From the NCBI GenBank assembly GCA_021904315.1, contig CM038910.1, positions 24,004,256 through 24,068,255 of the forward strand: a stretch of DNA of 64,000 bases, read 5' to 3'. The first letter of the stretch is position 1. The number at the start of each line of letters is the position of its first letter. Made by a program: the position numbers and the translations under genes. The notes under the pieces are model-generated. The model saw only the letters and a program-made list of their open reading frames with translations. It ran no database searches and had not been told where the DNA came from. Below are positions 36,184-48,519 of this stretch, in pieces. The DNA comes from Sphagnum magellanicum (Eukaryota; Streptophyta; Sphagnopsida; Sphagnales; Sphagnaceae).

Positions 36184-38540
36184 TGATTCAAATCATACAT
36201 TTTCCTTTATTTTGTTTATTTTCTAACTTAGATTCTACTTATAATAGATCAACAATGACATAATCAATATCATCTTTAGAACTTTGTTTGAGCTAGCATT
36301 AAGGGTGAGGACATGGGTTGCAATATAATCAAAGAAAAAATATTTGTGCTTGAGATTTTTTGGCAAATTTAATTGCAGCATGGTGAGGACAAGTGACAAA
36401 CATGATGCATTTAGACTCAAGAATAAATATTATATAATCAGCAAATAAAATCATGAATTACCAACAAACACAATCACTAACATCTTTCCATTTTTAGTTA
36501 AAGAAATCACAACCTATTGTACTATAAACTTGAGATGCAAAAATTGAAAATTAATGATGATCACAAAATGCATGAAATTAACACAAGTGACAAAATGTGC
36601 AAAATCGACATGTCAAAAATGCTCAACTAGGAGGCCTTTTTAAGTTTTATGTGTTCACCTTATGCACAATGGTTATAAACCATTAAAACTTGAACTATAG
36701 TAGTTGTGATTCCAAAGTTGAACATCCTAAAGGTTTGAAGCTAGGTTTCAATTCCATGTTCCAAATTCTAGAGCTCATTTTTCAAAAGGGGTGGCATTAC
36801 GGTGGGCCTCTAGAATCCAAAGACATTACAAAATTTCATGCACAACAAACCCAAAATCTAAAGACATAAGTATTAGGGTCCAAATTGAATATCTAATCTA
36901 GATTTCAACTTGAAATGTCATAATCAAGTTTTAGTTCTCCAAAAAAAATGTCAATTCCATTAATCAAGTTGTGATTGGTTGAAGATGGGACTACCATTAA
37001 TATTAAAACAACTAGTCCCAAAATGTTATTGTAGTTTACAAGCTACACAATGTTTCAATTTTCAACAATAATTGACATCTAACTAGAAAATTTAATCACA
37101 TTTTTGTTATGCAACAACTTACAAGAACTCTGGACTAGAAAATGTAAGGAAAAGCTAGAAGGTTGGAACATCATTTTTGGAATGGCATTTTTTGTAGGTT
37201 GCTACTCAAAATAACTCCCCCCTCAAGCATCTTAAACACAAACAAAATTTAACGACAATGGCTTACCAAAGTACATAGAAAAAGGCAATGAAGGGGGCAC
37301 AAAGATTAGTAAAATTAATGGATCCAACAAATGCAATGAAGGAGATTGGCCAAACCCTAAACCCTAGGGTGGAATAAATTTTCTTATCCAATTTGGATAT
37401 ATGAGCCATGTGATGGCAACATGTGTGAGCTTTTGACAACCTCTTATGTGAAACCCTAACTATTAAACTCATAATTGGGCAAATTACGTAAAAAATCCCA
37501 TTTGTTTTCAAACTTACATGTAGGAGTTTAAGTTTTTAAGGTATGGAATTGGCTAAAATTCACTAATAAAAAAAATGTTGTTCAAACTAAAAATAATACC
37601 ATAATTTATTTTTGAATAACAAACTCGAAATTGGATTCTTGATTTCATTTATGTGTGGAACTAAAACTAAAACCATTATAATCTTGTTTTAGAATTGGAT
37701 TTGAAGGTTTTTCATAAAAGTCAAAAACCACCCAACATCAGTTTTAACACATTTAATCATAAATGATTTTAAAACTACCCATCATTTGTATTTTACCGAT
37801 TTGCCAACATTATTCAATCACTTAGATGTTTATGCATGGGATATTGTGGTCAATGACATGTATCACAACACTTTAGAATGGAACCAATAGTGTATTTTGA
37901 TGGTACTTTTCTCTTAGAATTGAAAGTTTAATTTTTATTCTATGTTTTATTGTGAGTAGCACTTTTAACAAATGTGTTTTGCATGATGAAATCACACAAA
38001 ATTGACCTTTCACACAAATATGTGAACATTTCATTTTTTTTGGGGGTGAATATTTGCATTTTTTAATTTAAAAATCTGATTTTGTCACATACATAGGATT
38101 TTTGTGAAAGAATGGCTTGAATTTGATAGGTTTTTTTAATTTTCAAAAATTCAAATGTTTGCACCATGTTCGAATAAGAAGCCCAAATATTAAAAAATTC
38201 TTAAATTTTTTTACCTTCATAAATCATTCCCTATGGTTTCAAACTTCATTGAACATTTTATCTATCTTTAATTCTTGTTACCATGAATCTTAACTTTGTT
38301 TAGTAGAATGATAACACCAAAATAATGGCCATTTGTAAAGACCAAAAAATGAATTACAATCTTTATCTTTTTATTGGGCCTTGACATATTTGGGTTGTTA
38401 TGCACTAAAATATTTGTGTTCACATAAGTTGTTTTAAGGTTTTATTGAAATCTTTTTTACATGGATGGGATTGGATTAGGTTTTGTTTGGGAGAACTTTT
38501 ACACATGTTGAAAAGATTTTTAGAATTGTAGGTTTTACTA
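36184..38540. other. AT-rich stretch, no gene recognised
   Basis: No family is recognisable. Minus-strand frames near 37.5-37.26 kb look mildly protein-like (ISKLDKKIYSTLGFRVWP) but carry no motif I can name. Confidence 0.4.
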
Positions 38541-38544
38541 TTTT

Positions 38545-39985
38545 CTGAAATGGTGGTGGTAGTTACGAAGGAAGGCAATGTTTTGGTATTTAATTAAAGA
38601 ATGAAATGTGGAGAACAAGTGTGATAGTTGTTTTGTTGTTTGATGTAGGATGAGAAAGTTTGATTTTTTGTTGTGTTTTGTTGAAGTGTTATTGTTGGTA
38701 TGAAGTTTTGTGGTTATTAGTGGAATTCAGAGTTGGAAAAGAATTGGTGGTGGAAAAGTGTGGGGTTTCGAGTTACATTGCAACTAGGTTTGTTTTTCAT
38801 GTTATTTTTGTTTTTCCTTTGAAATGCAATTGTTTCATTTTCATTTTATGGTTTCATTTCATTTGTGTTCATGTTGTGAAATACAAATGTCGTGACCAAT
38901 AAGTTATGGGTGAAATCACACTATGGGGGAACCAAAAATGTTGTCACATTATACTGTTTTATAGGGGTGTCCATGTTTGAACTTCAACCATGGTAATATT
39001 GGAGCATTATTTTCCAATTTTTTTGCATAATATGGTATATCATAACACAAAGAATTCAATCACAAAAAAATCTTTTTTCCAACTTAGAATGTGTGATTCC
39101 AAAGTATATTTGTGACAAAAAAATGTATGTCAATGTGTACTAAAAAATGCAAATATATTCAAAAAATGATTGAAATGATTTTTATTCTTTATGAAATTTG
39201 TAGCATTTATTAAAAAATTTGATTCCATATGATTGGAATAAGTTTATAGGCAATGTGAAGAATTTGATAATTATCATATCACAAAAGGTTGTTTTTGGGG
39301 GCGATGATCGTAAATATGTGGTACATTAACATTTTGACAAACTATCACTTTCAAATGGAAGATGACAAGATATGTGAGGTGGTTCATTTTTAAAATTTTC
39401 ATTTCAAAGATTTTTTGGCTAATTAATGCAAACCCAAACCTAGTGCAATCCAAAAACAGAAATAGGTTATATTATAGTATATATACCATAAATATACTCA
39501 TTATTCCTTGAATTTAATTTTTTAAAAATAATAATGTTAAATACCATTAACTTTGTGAAAATCAAAATATCAAGCCCAAACACTAAAAGTGAAACCCAAC
39601 ATTAAATGCAATATGTTTTGTATAAATATACTTTATATACATGTCATGAAAGTGCCCAAAGTGGTTCCTTCATAGTGTGTTTTCACCTTTATGTACAAGT
39701 TTTATGAAAGCAAAGTTTCACAAATTAGGAACACATATAAGAACATTTTGGTTGAAGATTCGCAAAGGTTTTTTTGCATCAACATAACAAAGTGATGTAC
39801 ACTTTATGAATTACACATGTAACATTTGCACAAGAAAAAAACATGATTGCAAGTTGAACTTTCAAACATAGAGTTTGACATTATATTATTCAAAGTTGAA
39901 TTTTTAAAAATTGATTGTATTTCAAATTTTAAATATTTTGATTCACAAGAATTACATGAAGTTGTTTACATATGTATTTTCTAAA
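38545..39985 (+). repeat. Dispersed repeat block R1, copy 2
   Basis: Matches 23,963-24,740 in two sub-blocks, with about 870 bp of extra unrelated AT-rich DNA between them (roughly 38,830-39,690). Confidence 0.75.
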
Positions 39986-40019
39986 AGGGTTTTGAATTTT
40001 TGTTATATCAATTTTAGAA

Positions 40020-40285
40020 ATTTGAGGTTGAATCTTTTAAAGGACCAAAGACTAAACCAAAACATGAACTATGTACATTGGAAGACTTTAGCTCACCCAA
40101 GGTTCTTTATAACTTTTGAAAATAGAAAATGGACAACATTAGTTAGGATCATGTACTATGGAATGGACCTAATAAGGCTTATTTCACCTAGGAATGCGAT
40201 GAGCAACTTAAGGAGCTCTTTTAGGACCTATTTCAAAGCATAAATGATTTCCCCACCATCAAGTCACATTTTAATCATGTTCTTA
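40020..40285 (+). repeat. Dispersed repeat block R2, copy 2
   Basis: Matches 26,890-27,125. Here R1 and R2 are nearly adjacent, whereas in copy 1 they are 2.1 kb apart, so one copy has lost or gained internal DNA. Confidence 0.75.
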
Positions 40286-40800
40286 AATTTTTTATATTAA
40301 AATGAACATTGACAACACAGAAAATGAAGCATGAAAACAACTACCAATCCCAACTATATATATAAAAAAAACTTGGAAAAGTGTTGGAATAAAAACCACT
40401 ACTTATGCCATCAAGGAAAAGGCTTGGAAAAGTTTTGGAATATAAATTATGACTATGTATCCCACCTAAGAACATAGTAAAAATGCTAGAATAGAAATCA
40501 TCGTGCATCCCACGTAGAAATAATCCTAGAAAAGCATTAAATCAAAGACAATGATCTATCCCACCTATGTAAAGAACCATTGTCAAATTTCCTTTGTAGG
40601 TTTTGGTTGATTTTTAGGTATAACTTGATGTGGGATCTTACAACCCATGTAAAATCTCACTAACTAGTCAACGAGGCCTTACATTGTTTTTAAAAAGACA
40701 ATGTTTCTTTAAGCATGAAGAGTCTACATTTAAATTGTTTTTAGATTTTTAATAACGTCTAGTCTATTGGCCACAATGAACTAGTGCACCATGAAGGATG
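40286..40800. other. No gene recognised
   Basis: AT-rich, with three loosely similar phrases containing TTGGAAAAGTGTTGGAATA, CTTGGAAAAGTTTTGGAATA and ATCCCACCTA (40,370-40,570) that suggest a degenerate short tandem repeat. Confidence 0.45.
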
Positions 40801-40804
40801 GATG

Positions 40805-41690
40805 GTAAGTGGTCAAGAAACAATTTTATGTTGGGGTTCTAGTTCCCTAGCTAACCATGGTGATTAGTTTAATTGTTTATTTTTACTACCTACCTATTAA
40901 CAACCCACGAGCATGTTGTTAATAGGTAGGTGGTAAAAATAGCCCTTACCTATTTATAAACCATCTAATTACCTAATAGCTACCTATTTTCCTACCTATT
41001 TGCATATATATATGAAACACACTTCTTACAAAATTGGTTACAAAGGTGAAACCAAATATTAATTTGGTGGAGGTTCATACACGACTAAGTAATAACATCC
41101 ATCCATTGGATGGTTCATTAGTGCATGTTGGTTCATTGTGGCTTTGTTGGATCAATTTTGAGTGGAAAATGGCAAGGCGTTATGCACGCATCCCCCGGCA
41201 TGGCCATAATGAAGCACCATCCACCAACACACAATGAAAGAAGGATAGTAAATGGTCATGAAACAATTTTTGTTGGGTTCTAGTTGCCCAGTTAACCATG
41301 GTGGTTGGCTTAATGTTTTTTTTACCTACCTACCTATTAACAACCCACTTATGGGTTGTTAGTAGGTCATAAAATCAGCCTTTACCCAAGTATAAACCAT
41401 TTACATACCTAGTAGTTACATATTTTCCTACCTATATCTACCTATATATGAAACCTATTTCTTACATAATTGGTTACCAAGGTGAAATCAAATATTAATT
41501 CAGTTGAGGTTCATCTGCAACTAAATAATAATGGGCATCTAATGGATGGTGTGTTAGTGGGTGTTGGTTCATTATGCCCCATGGCCAGAGTGAACCAGCA
41601 CCCACTAGTGCACCAATGTGGATGGATGGTGCATTGATGGGTGCACCTTTTTCGTCCCTCCTTATCCCTAGGCTAACCAAGGTGGTGAAC
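40805..41690 (+). repeat. Two-copy tandem duplication, 443-bp period
   Basis: GTAAGTGGTCAAGAAACAAT at 40,805 matches GTAAATGGTCATGAAACAAT at 41,248, and homology runs through TTCTAGTT, ACCATGGTG, TACCTATTAACAACCCAC, CTACCTAT, AAATTGGTTAC and GGAGGTTCAT to the end. Each copy carries its own hairpin (listed separately). Copies differ by perhaps 15 per cent. Confidence 0.85.
40880..40939. repeat. Long hairpin inside tandem unit
   Basis: Arms of about 25 bases, built on ACCTACCTATTAACAAC and GTTGTTAATAGGTAGGT, flank the 10-base loop CCACGAGCAT with one mismatch. The second unit has the equivalent hairpin around 41,325-41,365 with a different loop (TATTAACAACCCACTTATGG, then GTTGTTAGTAGG). Confidence 0.8.
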
Positions 41691-42090
41691 TCAAGTTGAT
41701 TTTTTTTTTTCCTTTATTTAACCCAAGTTGGTTTTTTTGGGGGAACTTTTTTTTTACCTTACCCCCCATGCCTAGCCAAGTCTCACCTACCTACCTACAT
41801 TTCTACTACTTGCTTATGCATAGTCGTTTCCTCCCTCCCCCACCTACTTACTTGCTTGCCCATCTACCCACCCATCTACCTACTTTCCCAATAACCTACT
41901 TACCTATGTGCTTACACACTAAATCTCCACCAAGGCAATGACGATCATGTTGATGAAAGTATTGCAATATACCAAGTAGGTTGTTTCGTTCTCCCTCCTA
42001 CCTACCACCCTACTAAACCTTGTAACATTATGATTGTCACAAACAATGTTGTAGTGACCCAATGAAAGGTGTTACAATTAAACTTGATTT
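41691..42090. other. C-rich CTACC-repeat tract, no gene
   Basis: Dense CCTACCTA/CTTACCTA/CCCACC phrases follow the tandem duplication. Open frames here are low-complexity Pro/Leu/Tyr strings, not genes. Confidence 0.5.
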
Positions 42091-42099
42091 CTTTATTCA

Positions 42100-43480
42100 A
42101 GCCACATCAATCCATTGATGTAAGTATTATTGCAATACTTTCATTGAACTTCCTCACAATTATTATATTTCAAATTTGTGCCATATCTTTGGCACAACTT
42201 GTAAAAAACATATATAAATTAATTAATCATCACATTGTTTTGATAAGGGTAATGCACAACCACTGGATGATTTTATTGAAATGCAATACTGCCATGGCAA
42301 AGGGAAAATATCATATTGCACTTGGTTTTTTTTTAATACCCTCATCAAATTAATGCATGAACATAACAAATTTATTATAATGCAATACTTTCAATCTTAT
42401 TAAACTACTTTCATTTCATCTAATTCAACAATGTAATACCCTGTGTACACATTGGAAATAACATATCCAATTATTGCCCATATGCATTACCCTCATCAAG
42501 GTAATGCAAATGCATTAGATCATTTTATTGTTTTATAATACCTTAGTAGGCTTAATTAAAATGATTTAATTTCATTTATTTCATCTGTGCAATACCCTAT
42601 GGACACACTAACAATATAATATCCAACCCAATTCACACATGCATTACTTTCATCAAGGTAATGCAAATGCATCCAATTATTTTGTTGTTATGCAATACTC
42701 ATGCCCAAGATAATATATTTCACTTCATTTGATTCAAAAATGCAATTATTGGATTATTTTGGTTTTATGCAATACCTTCATGCTTAGGTTATTTCATATC
42801 ATCTAATTGAACAATGCAATACCTTATGGAAACATTGAGCATATCCAACCTAATTCACACATGCATTACCTTCATCAAAGTGATGCAATACCCCAAGGAT
42901 AGAATACAAATATCATATCCAACAATATTCACATCTACATTACCCTTATTAAAGTAAAGCCTATTCCCCAAATCATTTTGGTGTTTTGCAATACCCGTAG
43001 GCCAATTGAAATTATTTCATTTGATCTATTTCAACAATGCAATACCTCAAAAACATATTGGAAATAACTTATGTTGACCCTATATATGCAATACTTCAAT
43101 ATGGGTGTTAGCAAATATTTAATTATGGCTTCACATAATATTAAAATTAAAAAATCTACTTCAATTGCAATACCCTTATTTGATTTACTTTGTTTTTATG
43201 GGGTTATGTAATACCGTCATGGGAGTATTAAGGTTAAGTTTAAGGGTTAGGGTATTGCATGGACCAAAAAATGATCAAAGTCTATGCAATACCGTTATGG
43301 TTATATCAAGTTTAAAGATAGGGTTCATGACATGTTTTGTCTTGTCTCGAAGGTATTGCACAACAAAAATGTAAACACAATACCCTCATTATGCATATAT
43401 AAACTATCTCAAAATTCTAACTATGAAATAAGGGATTGTTTTTATGATGAAGGTATTGCACAAAATCATGCCTTTAGGCT
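42100..43480 (+). repeat. Degenerate satellite-like array built on TGCAATACC
   Basis: The octamer TGCAATAC/GCAATACC recurs at least a dozen times in 1.3 kb. It is set in longer phrases that recur in order: TTCATCTAATTCAACAATGC, CACATGCATTACC, TTCATCAAGGTAATGCAA and ATTATTTTGTTGTTATGC. Units are irregular, about 160-230 bp. Stray copies of the motif also occur near 48.18 and 48.29 kb. No coding frame. Confidence 0.7.
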
Positions 43481-44455
43481 TTAATGGAACTTCCATAAAC
43501 ATTTGGACTACAATTGCAAGACCCTCATGTATTAGCAATATATCGAATCAATGTTTTGTTCAATGCAAGATGCACATACATTATATATGAATCTTAGTAA
43601 CCTTGTTTCTATACAAATAAAGTTTAAACTTTTACAATTAGATATCTTTACATACATTCATTTCCAATGCCAATGGGCTATATCCATGGAGGTTAAATTA
43701 GTCTACAAAAATGTGGCATAGAAAATTCATGGATGCCATATGCGTGGTACAAAATGTGTATTAGTTCAAAAATGGAATGTCAAGTTTATTGCTCTCACCT
43801 TCACTTTCACTAAAATTGTCACTAATAGATTTCAACGATAATCACTTTACACTCTTATAGTGTGCCATTGCATTTTTTGCAAATCGAACATATTGTCAAG
43901 TGTATAATTGCTAGTTTGCAAAAATTATCTTCATCGAATCAACTATGAAGGCCTCCTTGGTGGTATGTCAAATCTTAAAGTGGACATACACACAAACCAA
44001 TGAATATAATTTGGAAAACACATGTTTGAAGCACAATGCAAATTTGAAGTGAAAATTGAATGTGATGGAACTTACTAACCATGAATCATTTCCAATTCAT
44101 GGTAATTCACAAGTCAAATGATCTCCTTTTCACACTTTAAATGAAGATCTTGTCCAATTTTGGCTATCCCAAACATCTATGAGGCCCATTGCATAAAAGA
44201 CCTTGTTAATTCAAATTAAACCAACAAGATTTTCATTCTTTTTTAATTTGGTCATTACATGGGGAGGATGGACCCCACACCCCATGTTGGAATGCTTAAT
44301 AGAGTGAACACCTTGGAAGAAGCGATTGTTACCAATGTGGGCATTGATGTCAATTTTATTTGTAGGCTATCATTTCAAAATGATCCCATTTGCATGTGGC
44401 ATGGGTCTTTGTTCAAACAATTGCCTAACACACAAAGGATGGGTTTACATTTTTC
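43481..44455. other. No gene recognised
   Basis: Ordinary AT-rich DNA between the array and the A-rich tract. The short plus-strand open frames carry no motif. Confidence 0.4.
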
Positions 44456-44459
44456 CACA

Positions 44460-45800
44460 CACGTGCAAAACAAAAACAAAACGACTAATTACAAACCCCA
44501 AAAAAAGTATTGAAAAAACCAAAAAAAAGGAAAAAATAAAACCAACAATTAAAATAAGATAAATAAGATTTTCAAAAATTACAAAAAACAAAAAAACATA
44601 AAATAAAATTTTAAAAACATAAAAAAAGATAAACATAAAAATTTTCAAAAAAAAGAAAAAGAAACTAGATTAACAAAAATTCTTGAACCCCCAAAACTTT
44701 ATTTTAAAACCATTTAAAACAACAAGAACAAATAAAAAAGGGATAAATGCTTTAAAAAAACATTGTCAAAAACGAAAACCATAAAAAAATTTTAAAAAAA
44801 GAAAAAGAAACTAGATTAACAAAAATTCTTGAACCCCCAAAACTTTATTAAAAAAACCATTTAAAACAACAAGAACAAATAAAAAAGGGATAAATGCTTT
44901 AAAAAAACATTGTCAAAAATGAAAACCAAAATAAAACAAGAAATATGAATCCAAAATTTTGAAAAAGTACAAAAAGAAGAAAGAAAGAAAAAAACAAGGG
45001 GCAAAAATCTAGAAAAAACCCAAGAAAACAAGAAAAAACTCCAAAAATAAATAAATTAAGAAAAAAGAGATTAAAATATATATTTAATTACAGAAAATGA
45101 AAAAAAGAAATATAAAACCAGAATTTTAAAGAAGTAAAAAAGGAAAAAAAATTAAAGGAGAAAAAGTAAAACAAAGGGGAAAAATCCAAGAAAAAACCAA
45201 GAAAAACAAAAACTTTAAAACCCCCAAAAAACCCAAAAAACAAAAAAAAAATGAACAAGATAGAAATAAATTTTTTAAAAGGTATAGAAATTTTTAAAAA
45301 GAAATATAAAGCTAGAAAAAAAAATTAGAAAAAATTGAAATGCTAGAAAAACAGTATTATAAAAATGAGCAAAACGATAGGGAAAATTTTTGAAAGAAAA
45401 TAATACTAATAATAATAAATAATTTTTAAAAATACCAAAAAATGATGGTGAAGGCAGTAAACCTTTACTACAATCGAAAGCTCATGGTGATGGCAACAAA
45501 GCTCTACTACCACTGTTGGTTTGTAAGGGTTGGATTACAAGATACTCACATCTTCTAGTTGTTTTTCCTCTTCATCTCTCTCCTCCTTGATTTGTTGATC
45601 TTGTCCTTCATTTTCCACAATTCCACATAGATAACCCAAAACATACACACAAATTTTTTTAAAAATAAAACCAAAAGAGCAAAAAGACCACAAAAACCTC
45701 AAATTTTACACAAAATAAAAAAACGAAAAAAAGAGAAAAAGCAAAGAGGTCACAAAGACCTCAAACAAAGCTACACAAAATAAAATAAATAAAGAAGATG
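44460..45800. repeat. A-rich, strand-biased low-complexity tract
   Basis: Over about 1.3 kb the plus strand is dominated by A with AAAAAC, AAAAAG and AACCA phrases, while T is scarce. Lys/Asn-rich open frames on the plus strand and Phe-rich ones on the minus strand are products of this composition and are not genes. Confidence 0.7.
44655..44946 (+). repeat. Recent tandem duplication, 146-bp period
   Basis: GAAAAAGAAACTAGATTAAC starts at 44,655 and 44,801, and the two units are almost identical through CTTGAACCCCCAAAACTTTA and AAGGGATAAATGC. It is the youngest-looking duplication in the window. Confidence 0.9.
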
Positions 45801-45914
45801 GAAAACCAAAAAAAGAAGAATGAAAAAGTCCCAAAGAAAGAAGAAATTATGAGCGAGAAAAGCAAGGGGAAAAAGGAAGGAAGGGGAGGCGAGGAGGTAC
45901 GAAACAAAAACCGA

Positions 45915-46778
45915 GATTTTTTGGATGGTGCACTAGCGAGTGCTAGGTCACTCAAGCCCATAAAAATGACTCTTTACAAATGGTTCTATGGGGTTTCATG
46001 TGTTTAGTACATTTGTCTATGGTTATTTCATACTTTTATTCACATCTAAAAGTCTTCTTTCATGTTATAGCTGTACATGTGGAGAACAAAACAACACAAT
46101 TTCCCCAACCTTGTTTTAATATTAGACTTATCTTTTAAATCATCTTGTGTTTTGTCCCTAGTTTGACCTTGTAATCCATGTTGTAACTACAATTTCAATG
46201 TTGCCATAAAGTCATTGTAATTGGATACTGTTTAATGGCAATAAACATAATCAGTTCATAACATTTGTGGTATATTATTTTGATGGAATTTGATTAATGA
46301 AGAATATGTGTAAGGTGAAGGTGTAGGTAAGGTACATCTAGAACTAGGGGTGAAATTTTTGTGAGGATAAATTTATATGGGAAAACTAGTTTTGTCTCCT
46401 CTTTTGTTCTTATGTACTATTTTCATTTTGTTTTTAAAAATCTTGTCCCCAATTTGAGAAAAACAGGGGATCAAAACCCCTAATTTGGGGTATTTAATGG
46501 ATACTTAAAATATATCAATAACTTCTCCGTGTTTTGATCAAAGTGGAGGTCTCTTTCCTTCATAGTATTTTTCTTGGCATCAATCCAACAATTAGTGAAA
46601 TAGAGCAAGTTTGAGAAATTACTATGTATAAATCCCAAACAAAAGGTTTAAATTTTTAGGAAAATTGCACAACTTTACTTCACACTAGTTGAAAACAAGA
46701 TCAATCAATATGGTCCAAGTGCATGCAAATTTGGGGCTTGAATGACCTTGCACCCACTAATGCACCATCCAAAAAATC
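45915..46778. mobile_element. Terminal-inverted-repeat element, about 860 bp
   Basis: The left end GATTTTTTGGATGGTGCACT (45,915 onwards, continuing GTGCTAGGTCACTCAAGCCC) is the near-exact reverse complement of the right end (GGGGCTTGAATGACCTTGC... CACCATCCAAAAAATC, 46,733-46,778). Arms are about 45 bp. The interior holds repeat block R3 copy 2. Related ends (GTGCACCAT, CACCCACTAGTGCACC) border the 40.8-41.7 kb duplication, so this is a family. No coding region; target duplication not determined. Confidence 0.55.
46166..46737 (+). repeat. Dispersed repeat block R3, copy 2
   Basis: Matches 27,164-27,735 over its full length. It stops exactly where the right inverted repeat begins, which suggests the block is part of the element or was its insertion target. 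Confidence 0.8.
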
Positions 46779-46789
46779 GCATTACGGGA

Positions 46790-47820
46790 TTTCATGTATG
46801 GGATGAAATTGGCCCCAAGGGGGGCAATTTACATTTTAGTAGTTTTTATTTTCTTTGGGCCTTTTTCTTCATATTTTTTTTTTCCCAACTCACTGTTTTT
46901 TTTCCTAGGCATCCCTTTTGATTATTTTTTTTTGGGCCACCCTTGACCCCATATTATATTTTTGCAACTTCTACCTACCCCTCCAACCTACCTATTACCT
47001 TTCTTCCCACCAACCCATTTACCTCCCTCCTTTTGCCCTTCCTCCCACCTTCTTGTTTGTTTCCCTCCTACTTCTTTGTGCTTCATTCCCTTTTTTCCAC
47101 TCACATCCATCCCTAATGTTTGAGAAATAAAGACAACTTAAGCATTTGGATTTAGGGTTTACTTGTGAGCTTGCATTAGGGTTTAGCTTTGAAGGCTTTG
47201 AATTTCCATAACATCAAGAACCTAAAGAAGGGAGGACTTTCAAAAGTGTGGAGAGGGGAGGAGAGAGCCAAGAGCTTGTAGAGCATGTAGAGGCAAGGGC
47301 CTTGAAGGTAAGCTTCCTCTCCTTTTTTTTGGGTGTTTTTTTTATGTCGTCATTTTTTTTGGGTTAAAGATCCACTTAGTGCAAAAAGGAGGAGGAGAAG
47401 GAGGATGTGTTGTTTCAATGCATTGTCATTGTTTTTTGTTTTGTTGCAATGGAGCTCTATGACGAAGAGGATGACGATGTGGGAGATATTACATTGTCAT
47501 TTTCTTTTGTTGTTACAACACCATTCAATGCAAAGAGGACAATGACAACAATGATGTGCTACTTTAGCGCAAGATCATTGTTTTTTGTTTGCTACAATTC
47601 AATTATATGGTGAAAAAGACAATGACACAAAATTTTCCACATCGTCATTTTATTTTTCTTTTGTTGCAATGCAACTCATAGTTACTACCTCCACTCAATG
47701 TTGGTCTTGTGTTTTTGCCTTGGTCTTCTTCTTGGTTTATGCTATTGCACAACTGTGGTGGTCCTTTTTTTGTTTTTTGTTACTGTTGGTCCTTGTTTTG
47801 TATCTATGTCTTTTTGTTTT
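46790..47820. other. No gene recognised; possible leader of downstream frame
   Basis: C/T-rich DNA (46,970-47,100), then GGGTTTA-containing DNA and a purine-rich block with AAGGTAAGC, a donor-like site, near 47,308. It resembles an untranslated leader and intron, but no family is identifiable. Confidence 0.3.
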
Positions 47821-47826
47821 TGCTAG

Positions 47827-48105
47827 ATGGAAACTCAAAAGAAAAAGAGGATTGATGCCTCCAATCAACAAACACAAGTTGGTGTTAAAAATGTGGTTGC
47901 ATTGGCTTTGAATGGGAATGTGGAGGAGCAAGTGCAAGCTAGAGTTGATGTTGGAGAAACATCTACAATAGATGTTAGCAAAATTGAGGTTGAATTGCAA
48001 AAACTGATTAACATGATAGAGGAACAAGAAAGTGTGGTTCCTAATGCAATGTTGGAACAAAATAATGTTCAACCTCATGTTGAATTGATGGAGGTGACAC
48101 ATTGA
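47827..48105 (+). CDS. Short unassigned frame, acidic helical protein
   Basis: 92 codons, starting after TTTTGCTAG (an acceptor-like end) at the ATG at 47,827. The product is rich in Glu, Val and Gln (EEQVQARVDVGETSTIDVSKIE, partly) and predicted helical (KIEVELQKLINMIEEQES). No known family was recognised. It lies about 0.5 kb upstream of the gag-like fragment on the same strand and could be part of that retroelement's leader coding region. It may equally be a chance frame. Confidence 0.25.
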   Translation: METQKKKRIDASNQQTQVGVKNVVALALNGNVEEQVQARVDVGETSTIDVSKIEVELQKLINMIEEQESVVPNAMLEQNNVQPHVELMEVTH

Positions 48106-48128
48106 ACTTTACTTCTTCTAATTATTTG

Positions 48129-48165
48129 CCCCATCCATCCTTTCAATAGAGAGGATGGGTGGGGT
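48129..48165. repeat. Short hairpin CCCCATCCATCC / GGATGGGTGGGG
   Basis: A 12-bp inverted repeat with one G-T mismatch, followed by a T run. A weaker version (TCACCTTCATTCTCAATGTG then GGTGGGTGGGG) sits at about 48,230-48,265, so this is a local duplication of the motif. Confidence 0.6.
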
Positions 48166-48519
48166 TTTTTTTATCAAATTTTTTGTTGCAATACCTTCAT
48201 TAATTACATGGTCTTCAAACGTTTGCCTCACCTTCATTCTCAATGTGAGAGGGTGGGTGGGGCATTTTTTATTGGTCTAATTTTTTGGGCAATACCTCAA
48301 GGCTTTGTAGGTGATATATATTTTGTAGGCTTAGCTTCATTTTCTACAAATTTGAACATTTAGTTCTAGCATTACCCTCATCTTGTGTTTCTATTCATTT
48401 ATCCCTTTGTGTAATATTCATATTGTGTGTTTTAATATTTAATGTAAGGGATAATCTTCCTCCATAATGTTAGTTCTCACATTTGGTTTTTGGTTTTGTT
48501 ATTTTGGTTTCAGATGCGG

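Noticed and set aside
42100-43480. CRISPR-like array.
   Set aside because: Repeats are degenerate, spacing is irregular, there are no unique spacers of constant length, and the DNA is plant.
44460-45800. Lys/Asn-rich and Phe-rich open frames.
   Set aside because: They follow directly from the A-rich composition and have no protein-family character.
47333-47911. Overlapping plus-strand frames near 47.5 kb as a membrane protein.
   Set aside because: Hydrophobicity comes from T-rich low-complexity runs (TTTTTTGTTT), and the overlapping frames give mutually incompatible products.
48129-48175. GC-rich hairpin followed by a T run, resembling a bacterial terminator.
   Set aside because: The window is eukaryotic nuclear DNA. 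The shape is better explained as a small duplicated inverted repeat.
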